Below are positions 10,650 through 23,743 of a stretch of DNA of 64,000 bases, one piece after another. A model generated the notes under the pieces. It was not told the origin of the DNA and did no database searches. It saw nothing but the letters and a program-made list of their open reading frames with translations. The position numbers and the translations under genes are program-made. Source of the stretch: Lunularia cruciata (Eukaryota; Streptophyta; Marchantiopsida; Lunulariales; Lunulariaceae); the NCBI GenBank assembly GCA_948567375.1, contig OX419755.1:17241001-17305000 (forward strand), written 5' to 3'. Every line of letters begins with the position of its first letter. Within the stretch, counting starts at the first letter, position 1.

Positions 10650-11094
10650 ATGGGGAGACTGTCACCTTCAGGGTCGTATGTAAAGCATGTTAGTTTGAAA
10701 TCTCATGGTTGCGCAGTTACGTCTTTCGAGATAAATAGTATTCTGAATGTGTTTGCAGCAAAGTTGTGCGATCTAATGTTAATTGTGCGGAGATGCGCAC
10801 CATATGCATGTAACAAACAAACTATGAATAGACTTGGAATTAATCAACTTGTTGGGGATGTGAAGAATCTTGAACGGTGCGGTGGCCTAAGTATTGGAAA
10901 GTAAACTAAAAAAGACATATATGAGTTGCACTAACACCAGATGAATATTAGAAGCCAAAACCCGGACAACTTGAGTTCAACGTGGAGACTTAGTTGATCT
11001 GGAACCACTTGGATCCAACGTTGTTTGATTTGCCTAAAATTCCATTAAAGTTGAAAATTTGTTTGTCTCTACTTTCAACACATCTTCACAGTAA
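10650..11094. other. No gene supported
   Basis: An 84-codon plus-strand frame (10650-10904) has no recognisable motif, and no related frame was found in the paired copy. I see nothing else here. Confidence 0.35.
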
Positions 11095-13870
11095 TGAACG
11101 GCAGTTGATTCCGTCACATGATTACAAATCAAGAATGGGCCGCATTTTCCACCTATAAAATCAAGGGGACACATTATAGCGAAAGCTAGACATGAATAAT
11201 TATAAGAGAGTGCGAAAATTCCTAACAATTGACAAAAGACTCGTGAACTTTCATGGATATCTCGTCATACACCTGTTTAAACTTGTACGGGACAACGTTA
11301 TCAAAAGATCGCCAACGCAGTCCTGAAGGAGATCCAAGTTCCACTGATGAAAATTTTTAATCAGATCCATCTCAAGAAGTGGCGAGTGAAAATCATTTTA
11401 AGATTGTATGCTCTATGCTCTAAGAACTGCGACTTGATGTGTACTGTTGTTGGTTTGGCATCGTGTCATAGCGATGTCCGTTTCGACGAAGTTTGCCATC
11501 AGAGCCGATGTTTGTTATGACGGAGATTGTTGATCGACACCATGTAACAAACTATGATTAGATTTGATCAACTTGTTAAGACTCGTGTTAGGAACTTGTT
11601 AAGACCGGTGAGTGTTATGGCCGATGTTAGAAACTAAACATGCGCATGAGTTATAGCAAGACGACTTCTACAATTGCAATTGCAGGGCTTGTCGACACCT
11701 CTAAGTTCCTAACCGGACGAATTATACGTACTTTCGAAGTAGCAGATTTTCTAACGGTGCAAAAAAGCATACGTCACTTCTAAGTAGATGAATGGTGCCA
11801 CCTTCGTTGAGTCTCAACTGAACATTCAGAAATAAACTTGATTTCAATGTCTGCCATGACATACAAAAGAAAAGTAACCATCGATTTGCACGATTCCTTC
11901 CCAAAAGAAAACATTTTGGCAATGAGTAGTACTTTCCAAACATTGACGAGGGGCACAAGCACCTTTTCTCTTTATATCTCAAGAACAGCTAGTGAACAAG
12001 AGGAGACATGGTAATCCATCTCTACCTTCCTTTCTAACAAGTTTGAAGAGTACGGACAAATGAAGACGAAAACATCCAACATATTATTTTGTCGAAACTT
12101 GATTTCCTGTGTAGAAGCAAGGTGTGCGATTCCTGAGTTCGTTCAGATTCTATTCTCCACGGACGATTTTGCCGACTAGAGCATTAGGTGTGTGGGTCCT
12201 TTCCTTACTAAGAGCCGAAGAAGACGGGAAAGCTAGATTCTGCAGAATGGTTACGTCTTACGTCCAAACGTGGTTTCCTGTGACTAAGAAAGGTGTGTGA
12301 TTCCTGAGTTTGATCAGATTTAATTCTCCACGGACGATATTGCCACCTAGACCTTTAAGTAAGTGGGTCTTAATCTTACTAGGATTGTAAGAAGACAGGA
12401 GTGCTAGATTCTGCAGACTGGTTCCGTCCTGCCAGTAATGGGCAGGTCTAGGTTGCTTAGAATCTACTGTAATGCTCATTTTGTCAAGATGTTGGGTAAT
12501 TCAGGAGGGAATTCAAGTCTCTGATCTGATCTTAAAAAGTACTTGGTTAAGAAGCATTGGCAGAACAGTGCCACTAGAATGGGTCTCATGTCTTGTAGGA
12601 AGAGCAAAAATTCTCCGCAGCACATTCCAGCTCTTGAAGCCCACCACCTGATGCGACTCGGTAAGTATAACGTCACTCAGATCAATGTGTGTTTTGTTCT
12701 AAGGTTGATCGTGTCAACTCTGATCACTCGAAAAAAAACTCAGCTCTGGAGTCCACAGCTGATTCAAGTTTCACGACTAAAAGTCTTAGATAACACGACA
12801 CTAAAATTACTGAGTGTAGTACGATCTTACCATTGCCCACATAGAGAAGCTTCTAAATTAAATTGAACTCACTGGTGCCCTGGATGTGGAACACCCACTT
12901 CAGAATTGACCACCTGTTGCGAAAGGAAAAGTTCAAGAACTAGAGAAGTTGAGCACTAGACGAATGTGATGTTCTAATGGGACTTTAAGATTCAAAACTT
13001 TCATCACCTAAGCAGAGCCCCAAGCATTGAAGAATTACCGTAATAAGAGCAACTGCCCCCCTTGTATTATTCGAAGCAGATTCTACTGGCAGCTCCTTTG
13101 TTTCTTGCCGACCACAGGAATACAAGCCATCCTGCAGCAGAGCACAGCTACAAAAGCACACGCACAAAACATTCTACTGGTAATATAGAGTTCACAAAGG
13201 CTAAAACGCTCATGATACAAGAGGACCTCCCAGAAGATTCTGCATGCACGGCTTAACAGACTTTAGAAACCTCATCTTGGAAACTAACAGTGTGCATAAG
13301 GCACAGCGGACAGGTTTTAGCAATTTCACGAAATCCCTCATGACGGAAAAAATATCACTGGGTACTAGGATGTTACCCCGGCCGGATGTTGTCTCAACCC
13401 TCATCAATAGTGGGACCAGCAGGCTCCGCACGATAGAATGAGCATCCATCCATGAGCCCTTGACTCACTAGGTTCTGCTCAAGCACATCACCACATCAAC
13501 TCCTGCATCAGAGCAGCACACAACAACGTCCTCAGCTCATCTCTACTCAGTTCTCTTTAATCATCTGCCCTCTTTTTCAGTTGTTTTGCAGTCTCTTTGT
13601 GTGAAAAGATACAGTAAGAGCTCTTCTTAAATTAGCTGGTCATGCTCAGCATATGGTTCCCGACAAGGATAGTCGGTAAGATTATGAATTCAACATTGCT
13701 GCAAGCATGTTTTAGATGCAGTCAAAGATATACTGATACAATAGGAAAATATATTTCTTTCCAGAACTAACCTGTATGTAGTTGACAGATTTTGGAGAGA
13801 TATCTCCCGCAAGTTCCACTGTAATATCCTGCGCAAAGTCGAAGATAATCAAACTTTGTTGCGAGACAGG
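11095..13870. repeat. Duplicated block, copy 2
   Basis: Partner of 1-2010 (anchors listed there). This copy is longer because it holds extra sequence at about 11780-12600, including its own internal tandem repeat. It ends in one arm of the foldback that is complete at 1985-2142. No intact reading frame survives. Confidence 0.7.
12118..12440. repeat. Imperfect tandem repeat, ~172-bp period
   Basis: Two diverged copies begin GGTGTGCGATTCCTGAG (12120) and GGTGTGTGATTCCTGAG (12292). Both contain CTCCACGGACGAT, then GTGGGTC, then GCTAGATTCTGCAGA, and end near GGTTACGTC or GGTTCCGTC. It lies in the part of copy 2 that copy 1 lacks. Confidence 0.75.
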
Positions 13871-14339
13871 TCATAGATATCGTAGAAAACAGAGACACTC
13901 ACTACGAGTAAGGAGTACGTTGTGACGAGGGCCCGTATTCGACAATTGTATTGAGTCATAATCATTGAATGGAAACAACGAAAGCTATTTCACAGCCTAC
14001 AAATTATACGCCTTCATCTAAAGAAACCAGAAAGGTGAAGAGGTATTCATACTCCGAATATGGTAGAGAAGACCAAATATTGCTTCCGTGACTCACGAGC
14101 ATCTGCGTACACCAAGGAAGAAGGCCGATCAAACTTCTTAGATTGCATTTTGATTTCAGCACTGTTAGAATACATGCCCTCTTTCAGCGGGTTCCCTTGG
14201 TTTCCCATTGCTCATACATTTGGTAAAAGTATATATATTTGAATAAACTCATTTAATGCCAACTTTGAGTCTCATTCTGGACTCTTCAACTCCTGGCCAG
14301 GTTAGCGTCTTTCTAATATTGGTACACAGAATTTTTGTT
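13871..14339. other. No gene seen
   Basis: A 60-codon plus-strand frame at 14060-14242 has no motif. The segment is the 3' side of the minus-strand candidate gene that follows. No polyadenylation signal could be assigned with confidence. Confidence 0.35.
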
Positions 14340-14823
14340 TCATTGCAAACAGTTGTGGTTCAGCCAGTCCTCCAGGAAAGGAACCCCCGGAGAAAATACC
14401 CGAATGTATGCAAAACTGGAAGTAAGTGCCATCATGGGGGAACCCGAATCTAAAATATTAAACAGGATCTCTCGAATTTGAGGGAAACCTTAAAGGCAGA
14501 TTTTCAAAAAAGAAAGCATAGAATCAATCAATCCATGACTCAAAGAACTGGAAATAGAGCTGTCTATTCTCACCTGTGAAACTTTTGATCGCACTGCTCC
14601 GTTTGAACGATATCTCCGAGTAACCTACAAATGCATGCTCACGTGATCCGGTGTCTGCAAGGCAAAAAATGAGAAACCACGCAAACACGGGAATCAGAGT
14701 AACCCGAATCGTCGTCGTCTCCACGATTTTGTCCATCTCCAACAAGACCTCTTCTCCGCTCTTCACAGCAGCTTCTGCTCCCATTGAAGCACATCGATCG
14801 AAACCACCATCGCTGCGCTGCAT
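14340..14823 (-). CDS. Candidate two-exon small membrane protein gene
   Basis: Exon 1 runs from ATG 14823 down to 14574 and ends at a good donor (ACAG followed by GTGAGAAT). Exon 2 runs from 14449, after a pyrimidine-rich tract and TTTTAG, to TGA at 14340. The 124-base intron joins phase 1 to phase 1 and gives 119 codons plus stop. The predicted protein starts MQRSDGGFDRCASMG and has one strong hydrophobic segment at about residues 40-57 (VTLIPVFAWFLIFCLA), suggesting a single-pass membrane protein. An in-frame TAG lies 24 bases upstream of the ATG, so this is the first possible start. I recognise no family. The exon is richer in GC and CpG than its surroundings, in favour of a gene; lack of homology evidence is the main doubt. 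Confidence 0.4.
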
Positions 14824-14849
14824 CAGTGGTTTTGCTAAAACAGCTAACT

Positions 14850-15308
14850 ACCATGAAACCGCGAGGGAAGAAAGGATACGGACATATCTTGCTGAGTCTT
14901 GCTCAATATCCTACTTCTTAATTAACCAAAAAGGATTATCCGGGTACTGTACTATGTTCGATTAGGTTTTAGCCACAAAGACGAGCTAAATATTAGAACT
15001 GAGAATTAGGATACAAATGTTGAGGAAAGGAAGTGTTAAGACTACAATTGTCTAAATTGATAAATATATTTTGTTGCATTACACGAGATTTGGTTTATGT
15101 TCTTAATAGAACATAAATAGAACTGAATTAAAGCATGTATACATTGCGAAGTAAGGACACATTTAATATTGCTTGCTCATTAACATAATTTTTTATTAAT
15201 AAATAAAGTATAATTGCAGTAGATTAATTAAGGATAATCGAGGTACCGTTCTATGTTACATTTTGTTTTTTGCCACATGGATGATGCCAAATTGAGCTAA
15301 ATATTATA
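14850..15308. other. No gene seen
   Basis: AT-rich upstream side of the minus-strand candidate gene. 14940-15000 and 15235-15310 share a diverged segment (TTATCCGGGTACTGTACTATGTTCGATT versus ATAATCGAGGTACCGTTCTATGTTACATT, both followed by GAGCTAAATATTA), pointing to another local duplication. Confidence 0.45.
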
Positions 15309-15574
15309 ATTGAGAATTAGAACCAAATTTTAGAAGTCTTAAGTTTACATTTACCTAAATTGATATATACTTGTTTTGTTTTGTTTATGTTTTTTGTAAA
15401 ATTGTATTAAAAAAAGTATACATTGCAAGTTATTTCTTCATATTGAGAATTAGAACCAAATTTTAGAAGTCTTAAGTTTACATTTACCTAAATTGATATA
15501 TATTTGTTTTGTTTTGTTTATGTTTTTTGTAAAATTGTATTAAAAAAAGTATACATTGCAAGTTATTTCTTCAT
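15309..15574. repeat. Tandem duplication, 133-bp unit x2
   Basis: Positions 15309-15441 recur at 15442-15574. The only clear difference is ATATACTTG versus ATATATTTG. The unit is AT-rich and starts TTGAGAATTAGAACC. No coding content. Confidence 0.9.
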
Positions 15575-18326
15575 ATGGGTTTGGTCTCTCATAATAGAGA
15601 CAAGTAATTTGATATTCAAGATGTCTTTTGTAATTACATTTGCACCTAAGTTAGTTTGCTTGGACGCTAAAGTGTTAGTCTTAGAAGCCATAAGTACATC
15701 AATAGTTGCTCGTAGACTACCTAGAGATGACTAGATTTTTTGTTAGAGCGATTGATCACATCGTTCAAGTTATCATTTGCACTGTCAAATGTGTCATCAA
15801 TAGCACCATTAGTTGGGTCCAAGGGTATACCTTCAAAATGTAGCTCTAGAGATCTCACTTTTCCAATATTGAACCTTCAAGCTCTTGGTTATGGTGGACA
15901 GATGCCGGCATGCATCACCGGGAGTCTCTTAGCTAAAGTAGATTTAGTTTGACAGTGTAATTGGATCTCTAGATGAAAAAATTTATTGAGCATAGAGTTG
16001 AGTTGTTGGTCTAAGTTCAATGTATGAATTGAACCGACCATATTAGAGAAGTGAAGTCAAAGGGAAATTGGATGGAAAGAATTGAGTGCATTGGTGGTAT
16101 CCTCTAACCTTGGTGGGATTGTTGGTATTTGTGATAGTTTTTATTTGACCTTGATTTTAGTCGAGTGGAATGTGCGCAAAGTAATGTTAAATTTGTGCTA
16201 GAGATTTGACAATGGTGCAGACAATGTGTGAAAACATTGTCAAAATTCTTCAAATTGAGATCAACTTGAGTAGTGGATGTTCTATTTTGTTGATCACATT
16301 AGCCGATTTGGGAGTGAGAGGTCAGATTGGTAGTTGAGTGTTACAAATTGCAAAATTGGAGGTGGATGTGAGAACTATCTCCTCAATTTGGTTTTTGGTG
16401 AAGGATTTGGAGGTCAACAACTGTAGTTGGAGGTCTATTAGAGTTAGTGCAAGTTTGATTTGGAAGCCAATCCCAAGGTAGAGCAAGAACTAGAGGTGGG
16501 CTAACGTTAGAAAGGCATCTCGAGGTCTCAAAGTGAGTTAGTGGTGGAATTAGTCAAAGTCAGCCCCTTTGGAAAGGATTTAAATTGGCAAGAAGAAAGA
16601 CCTCATTTGGTTGCATTTTAGTATTTGGTTAGACAAGGTTAGCTTGCTTGGAGAAGGTTTGAATTAGCAAGAAGAAAGGCTTCATTTGGCTATATTTTGG
16701 CATTTAGAGGCTTCAAGACAAAGGACTATGGAGGCTACAAATGTCTAAAAGGGCAAGCTTGCTAGCATGAAGCTAGTTACTTTAGATGATTTTCTGGTTA
16801 CCTTTGGCAAAATTTACATGCCCTTCATGATTGTGCACAATAGGATTTGAACCCTAGATCTCTGGTTCTTAGATTGGTGCCTTGATCATCTTAGCCACCC
16901 TTCCTTGTTGTCATAAAGACTGGTGTACTCATACTTATACCATGTAGCTTTGGCTAGGATAAGAAATTTGATCCCATCATTTGTGATCTTTGTAGCATAG
17001 GAGTAGATAGACACTCAAATGCCAAAAGTGACAAAGTCTCTAGTTTTGATTTGTGTGATGGAGTGTTATCATTTAAATTTCTTATGACTGGGCCCTCTTC
17101 ATTCTCTACTTCCTTTTTGTGCACCATGTTTATGTGAAGCACCCTCTTACATAGAGCATTGGTGCTCTAGTGTGCTTTCAATAGTGAGGTTGGAGAGATT
17201 ACCAATCAGATTACTTATGTTTCTCTCTTGTGAGGCAAGAAGTGATAACCTATAGATTGTGAGAATACATGTTGTGATGGCAAGTTATAGGTCACTCTTT
17301 CTCTTGATTTAGTTGTCACAATTAGAATTACATTAGTGGGTTGTGGTATTTTGTGGTTACAGTTGTGTTTTGGGTTACATCATCATGACAAAGTTCTCCA
17401 TAGATTCTAAAGGAGATTTTGTTGTAGTAAGCAATGGGTTTACACAAATTGGCACTTGAAATTGACTTGTATCTCAAGTCCTTTTGAGGGAGGAGATTGA
17501 TTCTGATTTGGAGTTTGACACAAGAGATAATTTAGTTAAGAATGCACATTGTGTGTCCACAATGTTGTTGTAGGACATGGAGCCTCCAAGTTATCATTTG
17601 TATATGCATCACTACACAACATCATTTTCAACATCACACACTATAGAAGCACAACTCACACATAAGTCATACATGTACTCTAAAGTGCTGCAATAATCAA
17701 TTTGTTCATACATCTTGAATCACACTAAGTCAGATCAAAACTTATCTACAACTCAATAATCTACCAACAATTGGACATTGATTATAGTCAAGCCACACCT
17801 ATTCTAGCTAAGAGAATATAGCTGATGCTTGTTGGCCTTTGTTCACCATAGTCAGGAACTCAATATCAAAGAAGTGAGCTCTCTTGATTTGCACTCTGAA
17901 ATTATATCCCTTGGACTTGAGCTAGGTCTCAAACCCTAATGGTTCCATTGACGGCACACCCAATGGTGTGAATGGTGCTAAGTGATGGTGAGCCCTACCA
18001 TGTAGTCAGTACCCCAAACACAAAATCTAACCATCTACAAGTAGCCTATGAGTAACTACCAAAATACTCTTGATTACCAACACTACTACTCTAGAATCCG
18101 AGCAATCTAAGTGCAAAGCTACAAATGGCATGAAAAAGTGCTACTCTTGTACCATGTGTACCATTGAGTTGGATGACTTCATCCAAGAGTTTGATAATTG
18201 ATGTGATTTGTAAGGAAGAGATTGTTCCAGCACTTGGAAGATCCGCCAATAGATGGCTATCATGAGTTTAGGAGAACTCACTTGGAAGAGATTGAGCTAT
18301 AGAGATAATATTGATCTTTGAACTTT
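15575..18326. other. Gene-poor stretch left of the retrotransposon nest
   Basis: No reading frame above about 80 codons and no motif recognised on either strand. It contains an imperfect direct repeat (about 16570-16628 and 16649-16707, both with CAAGAAGAAAG and CATTTGG) and the tRNA-derived sequence at 16836-16912. Codon-like order is too decayed to tell old retroelement from intergenic DNA. Confidence 0.4.
16836..16912 (-). other. tRNA-derived sequence (SINE head or tRNA pseudogene)
   Basis: On the minus strand a polymerase-III A-box-like TGGCTAAGATG (16887-16897) is followed after 33 bases by a B-box GGTTCAAATCC (16843-16853). The part between (CAAGGCACC, TCTAAGAACC) resembles the variable-loop class of plant tRNAs (Leu/Ser type), possibly with an AAG anticodon. 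The anticodon stem does not pair well and no good acceptor stem is formed, so it is not a working tRNA. A tRNA-derived SINE promoter or a plain tRNA pseudogene are the two options. Confidence 0.5.
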
Positions 18327-19065
18327 TATAAAATTTTGAGGATAGAGAAACATAGTAGAGAAAACACATATTCCATACTCAAACTCCAATGCTCCAAAGT
18401 AGCGCCTTCTCTTTATATTATAGCCAAAGAGGATCTCCTCCAAGGAAGGTCCACCATAGGATTAGGTACATGGATAGGTAACTTGTCAATGAGCTCCACC
18501 CTTAGATTACTTTCTTGGATGGGTGACATGTTAGTCTTGGTCCCACCTAGTTGGTCAAATAGGCTTTGACCAAAAGGAATCTTTTAGAGAATCTTCTTGT
18601 ATGAATCTTAGAATCACATGGATGAGGTCTTGTGAAAAGTTCTTGGTGAGATAAACTAGAGGGAGGGAAGGCTAGCCCTTCCTTTGTTGGGGGAGGAATC
18701 ATCACATTTTTGAGGCCTAATTCATCTATTTAGGCCTCCAAAATTACCTTTGAAGTTTAGGCCTATTTTGGCTTTTGCCTTATTAGTAGAAGTGATATTT
18801 TGGTGATACCTTTATCTAATCTTCTTTCTCCATCATGTATAACATTTTTTTCAAATGTCACCACCCCAAGTTTCACCTCTAGATCATATGCTTAGCTATT
18901 GATTCTAAAGTTTCCAAGTATGTTTTGATTTTTGGTCTATTAGTCGAAGTACTCTTTTGGAAATATCTTTATTTGATTTGCTTATTCTATCATGTATAAC
19001 ATCCTTTCAGATTTTACCAAACCAAATTTCATCTCTAGACCATCTATCTAGCTATTGCTATTACA
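18327..19065 (-). repeat. Element A 3' LTR
   Basis: This is clearly homologous to the 733-739 bp LTRs of B and D along its length but diverged. The TGTAATAC start is no longer recognisable (start placed near 18327 by alignment to GAGGA..AGAGA), and the inner end reads CTATTACA at 19065. A purine tract follows on the minus strand at 19066-19081. Confidence 0.7.
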
Positions 19066-19078
19066 AACTTCCTTTCTT

Positions 19079-22000
19079 TTAAGATGCAATGTCCTTGTTG
19101 CAAAGCTGTTGCTCAAAAGATTTCACTAACATTGGTGTGTAGGTCAAGTTGGCTGTTGGCTCCCATGTCACCTCATACAAGGAGTACACTTTCCAATGTA
19201 CCAAGTATTCTGCACATAGATGGTGAGTACCCCATATGCACTTTTGGAGAATGCGTTCAACTTCATACTCCTCTATGTCATCAATGACTAATGGACAAGG
19301 TCAAATTTCTTGTAAGAAAGGAAAATTTTCTAGTGGGATGCATATTTGCATAATAAGGAGACATGTAATACTGAATAAATCTTCATGGGAGCTTGTAGTG
19401 CAAGGTGGTAGGCTATTACTCCAATTCAACAAAGTATGGAAAAAGGTCCAATAAAACGTGGTCTGAGCTTGTGAGGGCCAACTAATGTGAGGTTGATTGT
19501 TGATAATTAGACTTGATCCCCAACATCAAACTCCAGGTGTTGGCGGTGTGCATTTTCATATTGTTTTTGTCCATTTTGAGCAATCTACAACTTGTTTTTG
19601 GCACTCTTCACTCCTTGTTGGGTTTTGGGAACAAAAGTGTTGATAGCCTCTACCTTGCTATCCACCAGGCCGATCCTCATCAAGCTTGATAGTGTGAAAG
19701 GATGTTCTCCATATATTAGGAAGAATGATGTGACATGTGTGGATACATTCATTGAATTGTTGTACGCAAACTCCACTTATGGAAGTAAGGTGTCCCACCT
19801 TTCTTGCTCTTCTAGAGTGAAGCCCCTAAACATGTCTTCTATAATACAAATAGCCCGCTCTATCTAACAATTGGTCTATGGATGGTAGGCCATGGACATG
19901 GCCAATTTGGTTTCAAAGAGACCAAAGAGTGTTCTCCATAACAAACCGGTGAATTGAGTGCCCATATCAATGACGAGCATCCGAGACAGACCATGATGAG
20001 AAAACACAATATCTAAGTACAATTGAGCTAATTGGGGAGCCCTCACATCCTTGGTGGTAGGACACACATGGATCATTTTGCTAAGCAAATCAACAAAGAT
20101 GACAATGGAGTCAAATCCTAAGGTGGTCTTGGGCAATTCACAAACCAGATCCATGTTTACTTGTTCCCAATGATGTCCAGGAGAAGGAAGGGGTTGAAGG
20201 AGTCTTGTGCGAGCTTGATTAGACACTTTATTTTTTTGGAAGAGGAGGCAACTTTGAACATACTCCATCACATCATTGCTCATCTTGGACCAATAATAAT
20301 TGTGTTTGGTTGCATCTAAGGTTTTGTCCATTCCAACCTGACCAACAATGGTAGAATCATGACATTTTGGTAGGATGGTGGTCCTAAGGTCCTTGTCATC
20401 CGGGATCCATAACCTGCCATCCCAAAATGTGAGTCCTTGGGTACTGGTGATACCTTTGAATGATTGAGTTCCTACAATCTCTAGGTTTGTTTTTGTAGCA
20501 ACAAACATCCTTGGCTAGAATTCAAGTCATTTTTACCTCTACCACCAAATTGCTTGCCATAGGCATTTGGGTGAATGCATCTACGAGTTGCCTCTTGCCT
20601 TCCATGTACGTGATTGTCATGTTGAAATGTTGTCTCCACTTTGCCCACCAAATTTGTTGATGGGAGAGATCTTTCTATGTTTTGAGGTAGACTAGAGGTT
20701 TGTGATTTGTCTCCACTACAAATGCACTCTTGCTACAATAGTGCTTCCAATGCTTGGTTGCAAGGACTCTTATTGTTTGATGGTGCAATAGTGGCCTTCT
20801 ACTAGTAACAACTTTTAAGAGAAATATGCTATTAGGTGTTATCTTTCATGCCACTCTTGTTGTAAGATTGCTCCTATTGTTATGCTTGATGCATCCATAG
20901 CCAATTTGATTAGACATTTTGGGTCATACCATTTCAAGATTGGTGCATGTAGTAATGCATCTTTCAATTCTTGATAGGCCAATTCTTGTACAGTTCCACA
21001 CATGCACTTTTTCCCCTTGCCGAGCAATGCCATTAGAGTTTATGCTACCTTGGAGAAGTCCTTGACAAATCAATGATAGAACCTCATCACCCCCAAGAAG
21101 CTCTTGTATTGAATCTGATCCTTTAGAGCGCACTAATTTTTGAATGATCTTTATTTTATCTATCAACACTTGGATACCTACTGCACTTACTCTAGCCCCA
21201 GATAGTTTACTTCAGACTGGCCAAACTCACACTTTGAGATTTTGGCATATAATTGATTCTATAATAGAATTTAGAAGGCTTCTCATAAATATTGCTTGTG
21301 TTCCATCATCATCCTACTATAGACAAGAATATGATCTAGGAAAACAATAACTAATTTATCCGAGTATAGATGAAATATGTCATTCATCAAACTCATGAAA
21401 GTGGCTAGTGCGTTGGTGAGACCAACCGGTATCACCAAGTACTCAAAGTGACCATACCTTGTTTGAAAGGCAATTTGTAATACCAAGGGTTAGCCATATG
21501 ATCTAGATGTGAAATTTGGTTTGGTAACTTCTAGAATGATGTTATACATGATGGTCAAAATAGATCAGATAGAAGTATCACCAAAAGAGTACTTCTACTA
21601 ATAGGGCAGAAACCAAAATAGACTTGAGAACCTTAGAACCAATAGCTAGACATATGATTTAAAGGTGAGAATTGGTTTGGTAACATCTGGAAGGATGTTA
21701 CACATGATGAACTAAACAGATCAGAAAGAGGTATCACCAAAAGTGGACTTCTACTAATAGAGTAGGAACCAAAATATACCTCAGGCAATTTTGGAGGCCT
21801 AAACGGATGAATTAGGCCTCAAAAATGTGCTGATCCCCCCCCCCCCCAATAGAGGAAAGGCTGGCCTTCCCTCCCCCTTGCTTTGTCTCGTCGAGAGCTT
21901 TCCAACGGTACCTTACTCACCTGATTTTGAGATTCCTATAGGAAGATTCCCTAAAAGATTCCCTCCGGTCAAAGCTTGTTTGACCAACCAGATAGGACCT

Positions 22001-23200
22001 AGACTAGACAGGTCACCCATCCAAGTAAGTAATCCAAGGGTGGAGCTTGCTGACATGTCACCTATTTGGGTCCCTAATCCTATGGTGGAGCTTCCTTGGA
22101 GGAGATCCTCTTTGTGTATATAATAAAGAGAAGGAGCTCCCTTGGAGCATTGAATGTTTGAGTGTACAATCTGTGTTTTCTCTCTTCTCTTGTCCTTGGA
22201 GTATTACACAATTTTATGAACATATTCCTCCACAATTTGAATTTGGTTGTACTTGCTTCATAGATCCAATTTGGTGAAGTATTTTACCCTTTTGAGTTGA
22301 TCAAACAAGTTGTCCATGCAAGGTAAGGAGTATCTGTCCTTCACTATTTGTTGATTTAGACCCCAATAGTCAATACACAAGCGCATTGTACCATTCTTTT
22401 TCTTTAAAAACAAGACAAGATATGGTGATATGTTGGGTTGGATAAAAACATTTTGTAGCATATCTTCAATTTGAGCCTTACATTCCTTCAACTCATGAGG
22501 TGATAGATGGTATGGAGCCTTACAAGGAGGTGTCTTCTCAAGAATTATCTCAATTTTATGGTCTACTCTCCTTTTTGGTGGTAATCTTGATGGCAAGTCA
22601 TCTAAGAAGACATCTTGGAACTCATTAACTACATCTTTCAATTTCTTAGGAACTTGTCTGTTGAGTTGTGTACTCTCGACTTCTCTTTTAGACCCATGAA
22701 ACATCTATCTATATTATAGATTGTTGTTTTCCCTATGACATAGAGAGGTAATTCTTGCTTGTGTGCTCTATCTTTAACTCCAATGATCTTCCATTGGCAA
22801 GTTCTTACTACTTTCTTTCTCCAATTGACCATGGGATTGTAGTGCTCCATCCATGACATGCTTAAGATTGCATCATAATGAGCTAATTGTATCACTTGCC
22901 ACTCAATTGTTTCCTAATATTCTCTTATAGAGAGTGCTACTTTTCTAGATAACGACTCAATCTTCTCTATCTGTCCATTAGGTAGCTTGACTTCTTCATT
23001 CTCATCCATCTCTAGATCCATCCCCAATCTCAATGCAATAGAGCGGGACAAGAAATTCTTTGTTGCTCCAAGATCTATCAATACTCTCACTTGATTGCCT
23101 TCTAGGACTCCATTCACAACAATCAATTGTGAGTTTACCTTTTTAGATGTTTGCACACTTGTTTGCTTCCCAATTGAGCCAATAAGGCCACGAGGTACAT
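19079..23200 (-). pseudogene. Element A pol (protease, RT, RNase H, integrase, chromodomain)
   Basis: In minus-strand order: a protease-like segment at 23156-22914 (VLIDLGATKNFLS, with L where the active-site triad usually has S or T); reverse transcriptase at 22704-22258 and 21486-21283, cut by the solo LTR at 21476-22208; RNase H around 21033-20700; integrase at 20508-19585 with the zinc-binding H and C residues and the DIGTQF-like second catalytic block; then a chromodomain-type tail. The RT active-site box reads FLDHILVYS, so the second aspartate of the catalytic pair is replaced by histidine. Several stops and frameshifts separate the pieces. It cannot make a functional polyprotein. Confidence 0.85.
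21476..22208 (+). mobile_element. Solo LTR of family 1, inside element A RT
   Basis: A 733-bp LTR starts TGTAATACCAAGGG and ends TTGGAGTATTACA on the plus strand. It is the reverse complement of the LTRs of B and D, i.e. it is inverted relative to A. The flanks are a perfect 5-bp duplication, CAATT at 21471-21475 and at 22209-22213. It splits the A reverse transcriptase between the FTKLDL motif and the QTRYGHFEY motif. A run of about ten C at 21835-21847 corresponds to the G-run in the B 5' LTR. A full insertion followed by LTR-LTR recombination is the usual origin. Confidence 0.95.
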
Positions 23201-23683
23201 TGACTGGTGATCTTTGCTTTCCAAGGTGATTTCTGCATTCTCCTCTTCAATTTGTCTGTCCATGTTGTTCAAAGATTACTTATATGTAGGCCGAGGGTCT
23301 AAGTAGATAGGCATGACAATTGGTGGATATGTGCCCAATACGGCTACAATTGTAACAATGACATTATTCTCCTTGAGGTACTTCTCTCATGCAACTCTCT
23401 CTCTCTCTCCATTCTTCCACTCATCCTTGTTCTCCTTGGAGTGGTTGTGCTCCTCAGTCTCAAAACCAAAGGTTGCCCAATTCCATAAGAATTGATCCAC
23501 ACACGTGTGGCATTTCAGTCCAATAATGTTGGGGTGGAATTACTCCTTCACCTCCTCTAGGTGCCCCAACTATTCTCTTAGCAAAAGCAATGGCCTCAAA
23601 TATAGAATAAGGATTTTGTACCATGATATCTTGGGGAATCCACTCCTTCAACCCTCATTTGAAATTGCTAGTGCCTCTACTTG
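23201..23683 (-). pseudogene. Element A gag, 3' part
   Basis: The minus strand carries the end of gag before the protease. It contains a segment (EWIPQDIMVQNPYSIFEAIAFA) matching the KERIRQEVMVQNP region of B and D gag. The frame is broken repeatedly. The rest of gag lies beyond the H insertion at 54831-55438. Confidence 0.7.
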
Positions 23684-23743
23684 TGTAAAAGACCGAGATT
23701 AAGGAGAGAAATAGGAGAATGGAAACTCACATTGGAACACTTG

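Noticed and set aside
16954-17142. 62-codon minus-strand frame
   Set aside because: Short, no motif, and surrounded by frames of equal length; no support for a gene.
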